A stretch of DNA of 64,000 bases from Ptychodera flava (taxonomy: Eukaryota > Hemichordata > Enteropneusta > Ptychoderidae). The notes under the pieces are model-generated. The model ran no database searches. It was given only the letters and a program-made list of their open reading frames with translations, and was not told where the DNA came from. The stretch spans positions 382,001 through 446,000 of the forward strand of contig NC_091942.1 of assembly GCF_041260155.1 (NCBI RefSeq). The letters run 5' to 3'. Below are positions 13,483 to 23,351 of the stretch, in pieces. The position numbers and the translations under genes are program-made. Positions within the stretch are counted from its first letter, which is position 1. Each line of letters starts with the position of its first letter.

Positions 13483-14145
13483 TCAGATAGATACCATAGT
13501 GACAGACGGAGGGACAGATATCAGGAGGGACAGAGAGATGCCACAGTGACAGGAGGGACAAATAGATACCATAGTGACAAAATGAGCGACAGATAGATAC
13601 CATAGTGACAAGAGGGACAGATAGATACCATAGTGACAAAATGAGCGACAGATAGATACCATAGTGACAAGAGGGACAGATAGATACCATAGTGACAAGA
13701 GGGACAGATAGATACCATAGTGACAAGAGGGACAGATAGATACCATAGTGACAAGAGGGACAGATAGATACCATAGTGACAAGAGGGACAGATAGATACC
13801 ATAGTGACAAGAGGGACAGATAGATGCCACAGTGACAGGAGGGACAAATAGATACCATAGTGACAAGAGGGACAGATAGATACCATAGTGACAAGAGGGA
13901 CAGATAGATACCATAGTGACAAGAGGGACAGATAGATACCATAGTGACAAGAGGGACAGATAGATACCATAGTGACAAGAGGGACAGATAGATACCATAG
14001 TGACAAGAGGGACAGATAGATACCATAGTGACAAGAGGGACAGATAGATACCATAGTGACAAGAGCGACAGATAGATACCATAGTGACAGAAGGGAGAGA
14101 TAAATGTCATAGTGACTGAGGGAGGGACAGATAGATACCATGGGG
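13483..14145. repeat. 28-bp minisatellite, about 23 units
   Basis: The unit is 'gatagataccatagtgac' followed by 'aagagggaca', repeated with little variation. Variants carry 'aaaatgagcgaca' or 'atgccacagtgacagg'. Because 28 is not divisible by three and no unit holds a stop on the minus strand, all three minus frames stay open (the longest reads 298 codons, MVSICPSCHYGIYLSLLSLW-type repeats). The simple explanation is a minisatellite, not a protein. Confidence 0.95.
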
Positions 14146-14614
14146 ATAAATTTGACCCTGATGACAAATTCAAGCAAAATTTAAAGTTACCATCAACGGA
14201 GAAGTTTATTTACATATTCACAATTCCCATTGTCAAATGTACAAGGGGACCCTGACATTGTGAATTATAAAGGTGCACCTCAAATGTGCAACTGCTGGTC
14301 ACAGGCCGAGTATTCCGAGTTTAATAGTTTGACTCATCTTTGTCACATTAAAACTTAAGTATATCTGTGACTAATTGATTTTGGATAATTTTGGATTGCT
14401 ATAAAATAGTTATCATCTAGGTCATATTGCTCTGTAATAGAATTTTTCACCAAAACTGCAAAGAAATAAGGCAACAAACCATTGTCCCGAAGCTACAATA
14501 GACATGGATACAAAATTAAGTATTTCCTGACGGTATAAAATTATCTCATTAAGGTCATCCTAGGGACCTGTAAACCAAATATTAAAGCTGTCTGACCAGT
14601 GGTTTTGAAAAAAA

Positions 14615-15489
14615 CAAGCGACCCAACAGTCGACAGAGCTCTGCTGTGTTATGTAGAAAATAACTTTTGTGACACATGTATTGATGAAGAAGGTGGATAT
14701 CTTTGATAGCTCATTTCAGGATGGCCTGACCAAAAGTGGCAAAATTAGCAGCAAAAATACAAAATTGAAGATTTCATCATAATTTCAATATATTACAATA
14801 AGATAAAGCCTAGGAACCTGTATATCAAATATCAAAGCTATTAGATGAGTAACTTTTGAGAAACAAATAGTTTGACCAAAAATAGCAAAAATTGACCCAA
14901 AAATACAAAAATTGAAGATTTCATCAAAATTCAATAGATCACACTAAGACAACCCCTAGGAACCTGTATACCACATATCAAAGGCATCAGACAAGCGGTT
15001 TTTGAGAATAACATTTTTTGGATAAAAATAACAAAAATTGCACCAAAAATACAAAATTGCAGATTTCATCATATATTCAATTTATCATATTTAGTTCATC
15101 TGTAGGAACCTGTATACCAAATAGCAAAGCTGTCTGACCAGAGGTTATAAAGAAGATTTTTTACCAAAAACGCCTTTTTGGCGCTAATTTGCAAATTTTC
15201 AACAATATCAAAAAAATTAAAGAAAAAACGGTTTCTCTTAATCATATTTTTCATCTACACAACAAATATCAAATCAGTAAGTACTGCGGTTCTCAAGATA
15301 TTTGAGTGGACGGACGCCTCACAAACGGCAAACATACATACATACATGCATGCATGCATGCATGCATACATGCATACATACATACATACATACATACATA
15401 CATACATACATACATACATACACTGACGACGGACGCCGGACGGATACCCATCCCAATAGCTTCTATAGACTATAGTCTATAGTAGCTAA
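14615..15489 (+). mobile_element. Pearl/Helentron-like non-autonomous element (copy 2)
   Basis: Starts 'caagcgacccaacag', has three to four core units of about 145 bp, a (catg/cata)n microsatellite at 15341-15421, a 'gacggacgccgga' stretch and a terminal inverted repeat 'agcttctatagacta' / 'tagtctatagtagct' ending CTAA. About 137 bp before it (14478-14614) matches 4110-4246, which precedes copy 1, so the two copies share a flank as well as the element. Confidence 0.65.
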
Positions 15490-15730
15490 AAATCAGGTCG
15501 TGTCAGGTTTAAGCCATTCTAATCGACTGATTCAGTTCAGTGGTGTAATACAGAGATCAACGAACACTTGTGACGATAACTTACAGTGCATAAAATTGTC
15601 CACTACAGAACTGACGAAGGGCGTGAAGCTTATTTTACAAAGAATCGTGCCAAGGAGAAGGCCAGCTTTATTTTGGGATAGGAATTTTCTCTCTTTATGA
15701 CACAGCCGTTGGAAATCCGTGGCTCCCGGT

Positions 15731-15835
<105 letters not shown>

Positions 15836-15996
15836 TTTAATTGTCCAAAACTAGTCATTTTCTTATTTCCTTCGCAGACAGAAATTTTGATTGACAGTAG
15901 TCTGATTTGAATTAATTTGAAATCATGATATTAGAAATGAAATATTTGAATCTGATTAGCTATTTTCATCGGTTTACGGGATTTTGACAGATTAAA

Positions 15997-17481
15997 TCAC
16001 AGAGTTCCAGCTGCCGTCCATTTCATTGTGTTTGAATCAATGAGTCGTTTGAATACAAATTGTCTGTACACATTCAGATTGATGGGCCTTGGATAGCGTG
16101 ACTTCTCCTTCAGATATCTTTCCAAACAATATGTTGGCAGTGGATCTCGATCAATGTTGAATTTGTTGGCAAAGAGGTGAGGTTGTTTGATGAGCCAAGG
16201 TAGATCTCCTGCGCCAAAGACGCATACTCCGCGTATGGTTTTACCGTGGCATGTGTTCGCCTTGTTCCATATTTTCGCCCTAGATATGGTCATCGCATTA
16301 TGGGTAAACCCACCGGGAGTTCCCGGAAGACGGTTCAGTGTTTGATAGAAATGTTCATCGGGACATTCCGTGTCTCTCAGCCAGTCATAGAGGATTTTCG
16401 CAATCTCACTTTTCAGGACGAAGTCGACAAAGCCTCGAGAAAGGGAAACGTGAAGTTCCCCCTTGGAAATTGTAATATTGTCCGGTGGTGGCGCTTTCAG
16501 AATGTTACTGGCTTCCAGTTTGTCATTTACTTGCCGGAAAGCATATTGCTGCCGAGACACATGACGGTCGTCCTGGAAACTCGCTACATCATTCTTCCCT
16601 TCAAATAACTTGAGAATTTGCACAATTTCAAAATTTGTCTTGAGCGGGAAATCCTGACCAGCTAAGTTGATGTAATATTTCCAGTTATGCCCTCGTTCAA
16701 GAAGTAGATTCATGCACAACTGTTCAGCGTGCAGCACCTCGATCGAACACCAAGTGATCTTCACCGCTGATGGAACGATGAACACATTATCAAAACATGC
16801 AGCTATGCTTTCCATTGCCACACGTACCGCATCGTAGGCCTTCTTGTCCACATGTATACAGTAATAATTATGGGGTCGATAAATCGTGCGAAGGAGTTGC
16901 TCGACTTGGGCGGCAGAGCGGTACATGATGATGGCGAACGCTATCGGAAAGTCTTCTTCTACTTTGCGTAGCGGAATGTTAGTATATCCATGTCTGCTAA
17001 GAAATTTTGAACAATTGCTCGTCAGTGTAACAAACTCACCGTCACTTATTCGTTCCTCAATCAGCTGCAATTGAACCTTCTTGATTTCGTCTTTGTCGAC
17101 CCAAACAGAACTTTGTAAAGCATTCTTGCAAAGTTTTCCAGCTCTGCTGTGCTCCAGTGCACCAAGTTGCTCTCGCTGTTTAAATACCTCCGAAAGTTTT
17201 TCCAGCGTCAAGTTATTAAAATTCACAGGAGTATGTTTTAAGGTATAATTTCCTCCATATATCAAGTTGCGTTTCTTCGTTTTTATCTGAGAATTAGCCT
17301 TTCTTTGCGATTCCCTCTTAAACGGTCTGAAAAGTTTTATGCGGTAGTCGAGTTCCCGAGACTTATTCCCAGCCTTGCTGGCTTGCGCCCTCTGGTGTTG
17401 CACAAAGTAGATGACTAAATTCACTATGACCAAGACAGACAGCCCAAATATAATATGGTAGCGTCTGAACGAGAACCTCAT
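15997..17481 (-). CDS. GCNT: GT14 core-2/I-branching beta-1,6-N-acetylglucosaminyltransferase-like, 494 aa
   Basis: A single uninterrupted coding exon, as is usual for the catalytic exon of GCNT genes. Residues 1-9 are a basic cytosolic tail and about 10-27 (IIFGLSVLVIVNLVIYFV) a signal anchor, giving a type II Golgi protein. A stem with N-glycosylation sites (NYT, NLT) follows. The catalytic domain starts near residue 179: IAFAIIMYRSAAQVEQLLRT, the IHVDKKA strand, LAGQDFPLKTN at 273-283, and CPDEHFYQTL at 373-382, where Glu376 matches the catalytic glutamate of the family. Paired cysteines are spaced as in GCNT enzymes. It should add GlcNAc in beta-1,6 linkage to galactose- or GalNAc-based acceptors from UDP-GlcNAc. 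Which paralogue (GCNT1, 3 or 4) cannot be told. The start ATG has A at -3. A possible acceptor ('cacatag') 10 nt upstream suggests a 5' untranslated exon. Confidence 0.9.
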   Translation of the reverse strand: MRFSFRRYHIIFGLSVLVIVNLVIYFVQHQRAQASKAGNKSRELDYRIKLFRPFKRESQRKANSQIKTKKRNLIYGGNYTLKHTPVNFNNLTLEKLSEVFKQREQLGALEHSRAGKLCKNALQSSVWVDKDEIKKVQLQLIEERISDGEFVTLTSNCSKFLSRHGYTNIPLRKVEEDFPIAFAIIMYRSAAQVEQLLRTIYRPHNYYCIHVDKKAYDAVRVAMESIAACFDNVFIVPSAVKITWCSIEVLHAEQLCMNLLLERGHNWKYYINLAGQDFPLKTNFEIVQILKLFEGKNDVASFQDDRHVSRQQYAFRQVNDKLEASNILKAPPPDNITISKGELHVSLSRGFVDFVLKSEIAKILYDWLRDTECPDEHFYQTLNRLPGTPGGFTHNAMTISRAKIWNKANTCHGKTIRGVCVFGAGDLPWLIKQPHLFANKFNIDRDPLPTYCLERYLKEKSRYPRPINLNVYRQFVFKRLIDSNTMKWTAAGTL

Positions 17482-17946
17482 TTTCTTCGACCTATGTGAT
17501 GAGAAACATTATGTAAATGTTGACTTTTTTTAAAGTTTCTGATGTGTTAAACTGCACCTAGACATACTTGTTATCGTGCTGATCATGATCGTCGTTTGCA
17601 AATTAAAGTTTGGGTTTTCTGGTATGTGGGGAATATTACAGATCGTGTTCCGAAGAATTATTGCGTAGATGAGTAAACGATCCAACGTGATATTTTGGTG
17701 CTTCTTGCATTTATTTTGTCATATTTTATCTACCGTCTCTGTATTAGTTTCCCCCACGTACGCACCCCGAGAGACCTGGAACAATAACTTATTCAGGACA
17801 TGTTACATGTGAACTCTATAATGTAGGAACTGTATTTTCAAATTATAAATCAAACTTTTTAATAGCCACAGTCTAAAGGACTTCGATTTTCTTAATAATT
17901 TAGCACTACTGAACACTATTGAATCTGTCTTGTCTTTAAAAAAATT
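17482..17946. other. 5' flank of the glycosyltransferase gene
   Basis: Presumed 5' untranslated exon and/or intron and promoter of the minus-strand GCNT gene. No repeats or other coding features are seen. Confidence 0.4.
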
Positions 17947-18604
17947 CTAAATTAACGCATAGAAGGGCCATTATTTGTAACTTTTGACCATTTTTTACCC
18001 CGGAAATTTCCATGTTGGAGGCTCATATTTGTTGCAAAATGTTGTTTTACGAAGAAACAAACATGATTAGTGATGTTATAGCCGCATAAAACTGCTAATT
18101 TTTGTCCAAACGTGTTGCCCTTCCGAGCTCGTTTGTTGACGTCTGGCATGCTCAGCGTGCTGGAGAGAACGCAGATATGGTGACGCCGCGATCACGCGAG
18201 ATGTACAAGTTCACCTTTATTGCGGGATCAAAACAACATTGCGTCGTGGATTGCCAGACATCTGGCTACGCAACGTGTTCGGACAATGGACTACGACGTA
18301 AGTACCGGGCATAAGTAATGAATATTTATTTATAAATTGCTGTAAATGGCTCGCGCAGGTGCAGAAGAATGCCTACGTTGGAATCCGCGTGTCAACAGAG
18401 TTTGTATTTCTGTCCGGACAAAAATTGAAATTTTCGTTGTAAAATCACATGTTATTTAGTTGTCGGGCACGTAATGTTTCCGAATAATATGCGATTCTCT
18501 GTTATATGACAGACTCTTCAACATGAGCCAGTGATCATTTCAATCAAAACTAATGGAAAAATCGCCAGAAGATACAGCTAATGGAACTAAATTAACGCAT
18601 AGAA
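17947..18604. other. Segment bounded by a 19-bp direct repeat, with a CpG-rich exon-like stretch
   Basis: The 19-mer 'ctaaattaacgcatagaag' is found at about 17947-17965 and again at 18586-18604 in the same orientation. Between them is CpG-richer DNA with a plus-strand open frame that begins at an ATG at 18178 (or 18102) and runs to a good donor ('gacgtaagt') near 18298. It could be a first exon divergent from the GCNT gene, or an insertion flanked by a long target duplication. No partner exon was found, so coding is not asserted. Confidence 0.35.
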
Positions 18605-18805
18605 GTGAATACATTTTCCTAATAAAGAGTATGGGAGTAAGGCGATCAGGAATTGCATTGCCAGCAGGGAAACGTTTTCATTGAGAAATACAACATTTAA
18701 CTTTTTTTGTGCACAGTGGTTCACATGTTATGGTTATGACTGAAGCACAATGTTAATGATTCGATTGTGATGTACGGTTACTTTAACACCATGCTTTTTT
18801 CATTA

Positions 18806-19130
18806 AAGGGACAAAGTCGCCCATATTTCGTGAAATTTGTTTGATACAAGTTACTAATTATATTGTTTGACATGTTGAAAGATACTGAACGAAAGGGTGA
18901 CCATGCATATATTCGACTCCAGTTTTAGACAACATACATGAAACCATCACAAAAATGAATTAATGGTCATGACCATTAATTCATTTTCGCACTGGTTTCA
19001 TTTAATTTGTTTAAAACTGGGGTCGAATTTATGCATGGTCACCCATTTCTTTATCTTTCAACATGTCAAACAATATAAGTAGTAACTTGTATCAAACAAA
19101 TTTCACGAAAAATGGGCGACTTTGCCCCTT
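18806..19130. mobile_element. Palindromic MITE, TA-flanked (Tc1/mariner-like ends), 325 bp
   Basis: The whole element folds on itself. Its left end 'aagggacaaagtcgccca' is the inverse of the right end 'tgggcgactttgcccctt', and similarity continues to a central palindrome (gaattaatggtcatgacc then attaattc, near 18957-18984). Both ends are flanked by TA, the Tc1/mariner target duplication. No coding capacity. A second copy at 56564-60424 is split by a later insertion. Confidence 0.8.
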
Positions 19131-19690
19131 TAACAAACCCCCGTTTAAGCAAATAACGATTTTTGTTCATAAAATATTAAGACGATTATCATTTTTATGT
19201 TAAAGTTAAAATATCGCATGAATGTAAAAATCGGCCGAGGAGATCCAATTTGATTCTTTAAGTGTCCGGGGTGTTGTGTACAAAGGCACAAACATCCGCT
19301 GTTTCGATGCCGACTTAATTATAACGATTAAACATCAATATCGATCACTTTCGGGGTTGACAAAGTGGTAACTAGTTTATTTTTTCGCTAGCATAACACA
19401 TATTCACTGAAAGGTTGGAGCACAATGCGTCCAGGTTTATGTAGTCTCCTAAATGCTACGCTTAAATGGAACATATAAATACCGCACCTCAATATTATAA
19501 AATATAAAGGGAGCTTCTATCTCAGTATAGCAATCTATCCCGCTTTTACCACCATGATTATACCTATGAATCCATACTTTGACAAAGTGCAGAGGTCTGA
19601 AGTTCCGTTTTGCAGCAAGTAGGGGGTATTTAGGTTGCAGTGGAGGGCAGATCAACAGGCGTTCTGTCTGTTCTGTGGAGCGGGTAGTTT
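19131..19690. other. Intergenic sequence, nothing recognised
   Basis: No coding potential, repeat unit or inverted ends are seen between the MITE and the hairpins that follow. Confidence 0.4.
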
Positions 19691-19799
19691 GTAAAAGTGT
19701 AGTTTATGCTGTGAGTTTATGCTACTCACGTACTGATACGTAGCCTTACGTAAGGTTACGTATCAGAAAGTCGAAACGTAGCATAAACTACACTTTTAC
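19691..19799. repeat. Nested hairpin, 20-bp perfect outer stem
   Basis: 'gtaaaagtgtagtttatgct' (19691-19710) is exactly inverted at 19780-19799. Inside it a second hairpin pairs 'ctgatacgta' (from 19733) with 'tacgtatcag' (to 19766) around a 'ccttacgtaagg' palindrome. Probably the remains of a foldback element. Confidence 0.8.
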
Positions 19800-19937
19800 C
19801 CGGTCGACATAACGCCTGTGGGTAGATCGAGTAATACGCGATCGATAGATTGAGCAGAGAATCGATCGATCTAGCAGACTACCCAACACACCGGCTCCTG
19901 TGATTAGATCACAGTCCCCTGTGATCTATTCTGCTTG

Positions 19938-20019
19938 GCGTCTATGCGCCCCATAGACGTGTGTACATATGCCTGAGTTCTAGGGCATATGTACACACGT
20001 CTATGGGGCGCATAGACGC
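19938..20019. repeat. 36-bp perfect inverted repeat with 10-nt loop
   Basis: Arms at 19938-19973 and 19984-20019 are exact inverse copies ('gcgtctatgcgccccatag...' against its complement) with a 'tgagttctag' loop. Pairing extends outward about 13 more bases with mismatches. It lies 41 bp left of the TAA-flanked element starting at 20061. Confidence 0.9.
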
Positions 20020-20060
20020 AGAGCGGAATAGACCACCACAGAAGACTGTGTATATGATAA

Positions 20061-22860
20061 GGGGAGAACCATTTGATTTCTGGAGGGTATGGAGGATTTT
20101 GAGAAAAAAAAATGTCACCAGGTGAGATAGAAGAGAAAAAATTGATCTTATCATGGCCTGAGGGGGGAAAAAATTAAAATAACAGACAGAAGTGAAAAAA
20201 AATTGTCACAATGCACCAGAAATTAGCAAAATTTGGAAACCTTATTCTCATGTATTCTTTGCCGGCGCGCCGCCAATGGCGGCGCAAATGTTTTCACCGC
20301 AAGCAATAGGCCAAACCCGGAATTCGAATCGACCACGGTACAAACAAAGCCATGTGCGCAAACGCGCACAGACGTACGTGGATTTACGTGGATTTCCATT
20401 TGGCTGGTCCCCGCCTCAGTGACAAGCACAAAGAGGCAGGTAACGGGAAACCGCCATGTATCGAATTACGAAATCTGATTGGTTGAATCATGGGGCGCTG
20501 TCATTGGCTGTTCAATTTTATTTGGAAGTAACGCTAAAATTATCACAGTTTCATGATGCGAACGTGGCTAGAATTTAACCAAGGATTTAATTACCATTCT
20601 TACAAGTTTTGAAATATTGTCAGCCACCAGATTAGACTAAAAAGCACGCGATAAAAAATGATGCACTATGTACGGGCATGCGCAATTAACAACTTCCGGG
20701 AGACCAAAAACTGTCTCATTTCAAAATGGCGGTTTGCCGGTATCTGCGTCTTACTACGTGCTGCGTCTAGTCAAGTCACGTGAGACGCAGTGATCAGCGA
20801 AGGATTTCCATACGCGTTTATAGTACCCATGTGGGTTTGTTTGTACCGGCATCACGTGATTATTTGGGCGTACTGAGTCTGTAGAACGCATCGCGTCCTT
20901 TCTATTCCAGAGTAGAACCATTCTTATGGGTTTTTTTCCCGGCACTTATGATATAAGCATGCACTACATAGGTCTACTTACACCTCAGTACACTCAATGT
21001 TTTCCTTCCATTTTCTGACAAATTCTGAAAAATTGGGGAACAACAAATATAATGAAATACAATGTGTGAGCCTTGTTTCTCTCACCACAAAAGATAACAT
21101 CTTCCCTGAGAACTTACATCGATGCTTGGTCATGTTAATTATAATATGACAACTCACACCGGATCGCTCACTATAGAATCCGTCAATAGTGGCGAACTCT
21201 CTCAATAACTAATCTGGCTTCTCCTCTTTGAGGACGAAGATGACTTAAATAATCACACAACCAAGCGGAGGGGATACAAAACATGAGAGCGACTGATGAA
21301 GGAACCCCATTTTTGGTTCTTAAACACCGTTAAGACGAATCACTCAATCAACAAACCGGTTTACCGGGGACTGAGATCACATGACTAGGGTCAAAGCACC
21401 CATGTATTCGGAGGAATGTGAGGGGGGAGGGGGTCACTAAAAAAATTGAAAACTTCATGGGGGCGTTACTCAAATGTGGAGAGGAAGAAGGGGGCGGGGT
21501 TACTCAATTTTATGTGCGAAATAAATTGAAACGAATCTCAGATTGCACCATTGCACACATCCATTTCTCAAAATTTTCAATGCGGGAGGGGGGCACCCTC
21601 CCCCTCTCGTGCTCTCCCCTTGGGTCTCCTAACAGTTTTACTGGTAAAAGACAAATTGTAAATACCTCTCGGATTGCACTAACTGCCCCCTGGCACACAT
21701 CGATATCTCAAAATTTTCACAGGATCTAGGACAAAACTGATCTGTTGTGAATTCATCCTTTATTATCACAGAAACACGTTTTAATTTACCTCATACCATA
21801 TTCAGGCTTTTCATTAGAAGCTGGCAGTTGGAAGGTCACAGATTTTCCGTTCCTGTATATTCATTTGTCTTCAGTCTCTGGCAAACAGAACTGTTTTTCA
21901 CAAATTTTATTGTCATTGTTTGGTTGTTGAATATTGTGACTCAAACACTGATCATGCAAAAAATGTAAAAAATATCAGTGTTCAATGTCATTTTCAAACA
22001 GTTTTACCGAATGCAAAATAAACTGAAACTCCTCTCAGATTGCACCATTAAACATATCAATTTCTCAAAATTTCCAATATGAGAGGGGGAACCCCTCCTC
22101 GTGCTCTCCCCCTTGGGGTATTCTAACAGTTTCACTTAGTAAAAAATTAAAAAACACCTCTCAGATTGCACCAGACTGCACCATTGCACACATCAACATC
22201 TTAAAAATGTCCATGCAAGATAGGGGAAAGCCCCTGTGACACTTTCCCCCTAAGCCTTTCGCGTGTTCTCCCCCTGTACTTTCAAATTCTGCCCGGTCAG
22301 ATATCCTAGTGAAAACCCTGTCATAATACCCATCCAAATTAAACAATATACTATATGGTTAGATACTGCATGAGCTTTTATATCATTATTTCATTGTGAC
22401 TTTGAATTTCATTTTGATGGGTTCAGCTTTTTTGAATCATAAGTGATGATAGTCTAGCAGGGTAGGCCTACATCAGGATTTGAAAGGTCTTTACTGTTGC
22501 TGTATTTTGTAAATTTTACAATTACATGTATTGGTATTTAACTTTTCTAAGTGGGGGATCAGTCAAAATTTCAAAGTTAGAGAGGGAGGTTACTCAAATT
22601 CATCATGGTTGGCGAGGGGCCAGGGGGGTCACTCGAAATTTCGGAGTTTCAGGCCGTAAATAATGACGACTCCCTTATATACAACGCATTAAAAACTTGA
22701 TGAAAAAACAATTGCCCTGCTACTCCTTTTGGAAAAAAAATTGATGTAGGTCTGACAGTTGAAAAAAAAATTGCTGTCACTCTGACAGGAAAAAAAAATT
22801 TGCTCCCATACCCACTTCCTCCATACCACCCCCCCCCCCCGAAATCAGATGGTTCTCCCC
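20061..22860. mobile_element. TAA-flanked inverted-repeat element, 2.8 kb (PIF/Harbinger-like ends)
   Basis: Left end 'ggggagaaccatttgattt' is inverted at the right end (22820-22860, 'aaatcagatggttctcccc'), with weaker pairing further in ('ggtatggagga' and its complement). Direct TAA lies immediately outside each end (20058-20060 and 22861-22863). A 3-bp TWA duplication with G-rich ends is typical of PIF/Harbinger transposons; the superfamily call is inference. A/T homopolymers lie inside both ends. The interior has no transposase ORF. It contains a GC-rich block (20230-20450), a 280-bp segment shared with 52751-53027, and repeats with 'gggggagg...tcaaaatttt' character (21420-22630). Confidence 0.7.
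21119..21399 (+). repeat. Dispersed repeat, inverted copy at 52751-53027
   Basis: Shared blocks include 'ggtcaaagcac', 'caaaccggtttaccgggga', 'aagcggaggggatacaaaac', 'ccggatcgctcactatag' and 'taattataatatgac', in the same order but opposite orientation in the other copy. Both copies lie inside TAA-flanked elements. Confidence 0.8.
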
Positions 22861-22955
22861 TAAGTGCCTAAGTGCCAATTACAGTTTATCGATTTTCGTA
22901 TGAAGCTATTTGGTAAATTTGACACTTCAGTTGAGAAAGGAGTTAGCGACGCGCC

Positions 22956-23351
22956 ATGCAACGTAAATGTGTGACCTTTCAACTCTTGAAATGTAAAGGT
23001 GTTCACGCATTGGCCCTCAGATCCTTGCCCCATAGACCAGAAGGGTCCGCTGGCCTCCCTCCGAGCTCAGACATTATCTCCGTCGTGTGGCGGAGCAGGT
23101 CAAAAATTTGCATAGTTCACTGCGCATGCAAGGTAGACATTAGCAATATGACGATCAATGTAAGACGCAGTCTTGGCAATCTGACAAGCCAATTAAAACT
23201 GTGTGGGGACTCTTGTACTAACACAAATAAATGTTATTATCACTGTCCAATCTGCCCGGCCTACGATTTCCGGCCAAACAGGCTACAAAAAGTCAGAAGC
23301 CATCTCGTCGCCAGTCATTGGCAACACCCGATAGAAGACGCTACGGACTGA
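22956..23351 (+). CDS. Small ORF with one C2H2 zinc finger, possibly a transposon-gene fragment
   Basis: 131 codons from an ATG to a TGA. I do not recognise the gene. The N-terminal two thirds look unstructured. Near the C-terminus YHCPICPAYDF...HLVASH gives C-x2-C and H-x4-H, a plausible C2H2 finger of the kind found at the N-terminus of some invertebrate transposon-associated proteins. The last codons run into the first unit of the 188-bp satellite. The region corresponding to residues 30-60 belongs to a dispersed repeat (inverted copy at 31016-31108), which argues against a conserved host gene. It may be a lone exon, a decayed transposon gene or chance. Confidence 0.3.
   Translation: MQRKCVTFQLLKCKGVHALALRSLPHRPEGSAGLPPSSDIISVVWRSRSKICIVHCACKVDISNMTINVRRSLGNLTSQLKLCGDSCTNTNKCYYHCPICPAYDFRPNRLQKVRSHLVASHWQHPIEDATD
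23045..23135 (+). repeat. Dispersed repeat, inverted copy at 31016-31108
   Basis: Shared blocks 'cctccctccgagctcagac', 'attatctccgt', 'cggagcaggtc' and 'atttgcatagttcactgcg' occur here and, reverse-complemented, just right of the TAA-flanked element ending at 30981. Each copy lies about 35-185 bp outside the right end of a member of the same element family. Confidence 0.75.

Noticed and set aside
13277..14173. 298-codon minus-strand ORF
   Set aside because: It is the 28-bp minisatellite read in one of three open frames, with no domain and no non-repeat coding part.
18806..19130. Reading the MITE ends as TTAA (piggyBac) instead of TA
   Set aside because: The left flank of the split copy is GCTA, not TTAA; only TA is common to both ends of both copies.
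20230..20480. CpG-rich block as a gene promoter
   Set aside because: It lies inside a transposon-like element, and the overlapping open frames on both strands show no coding signal.
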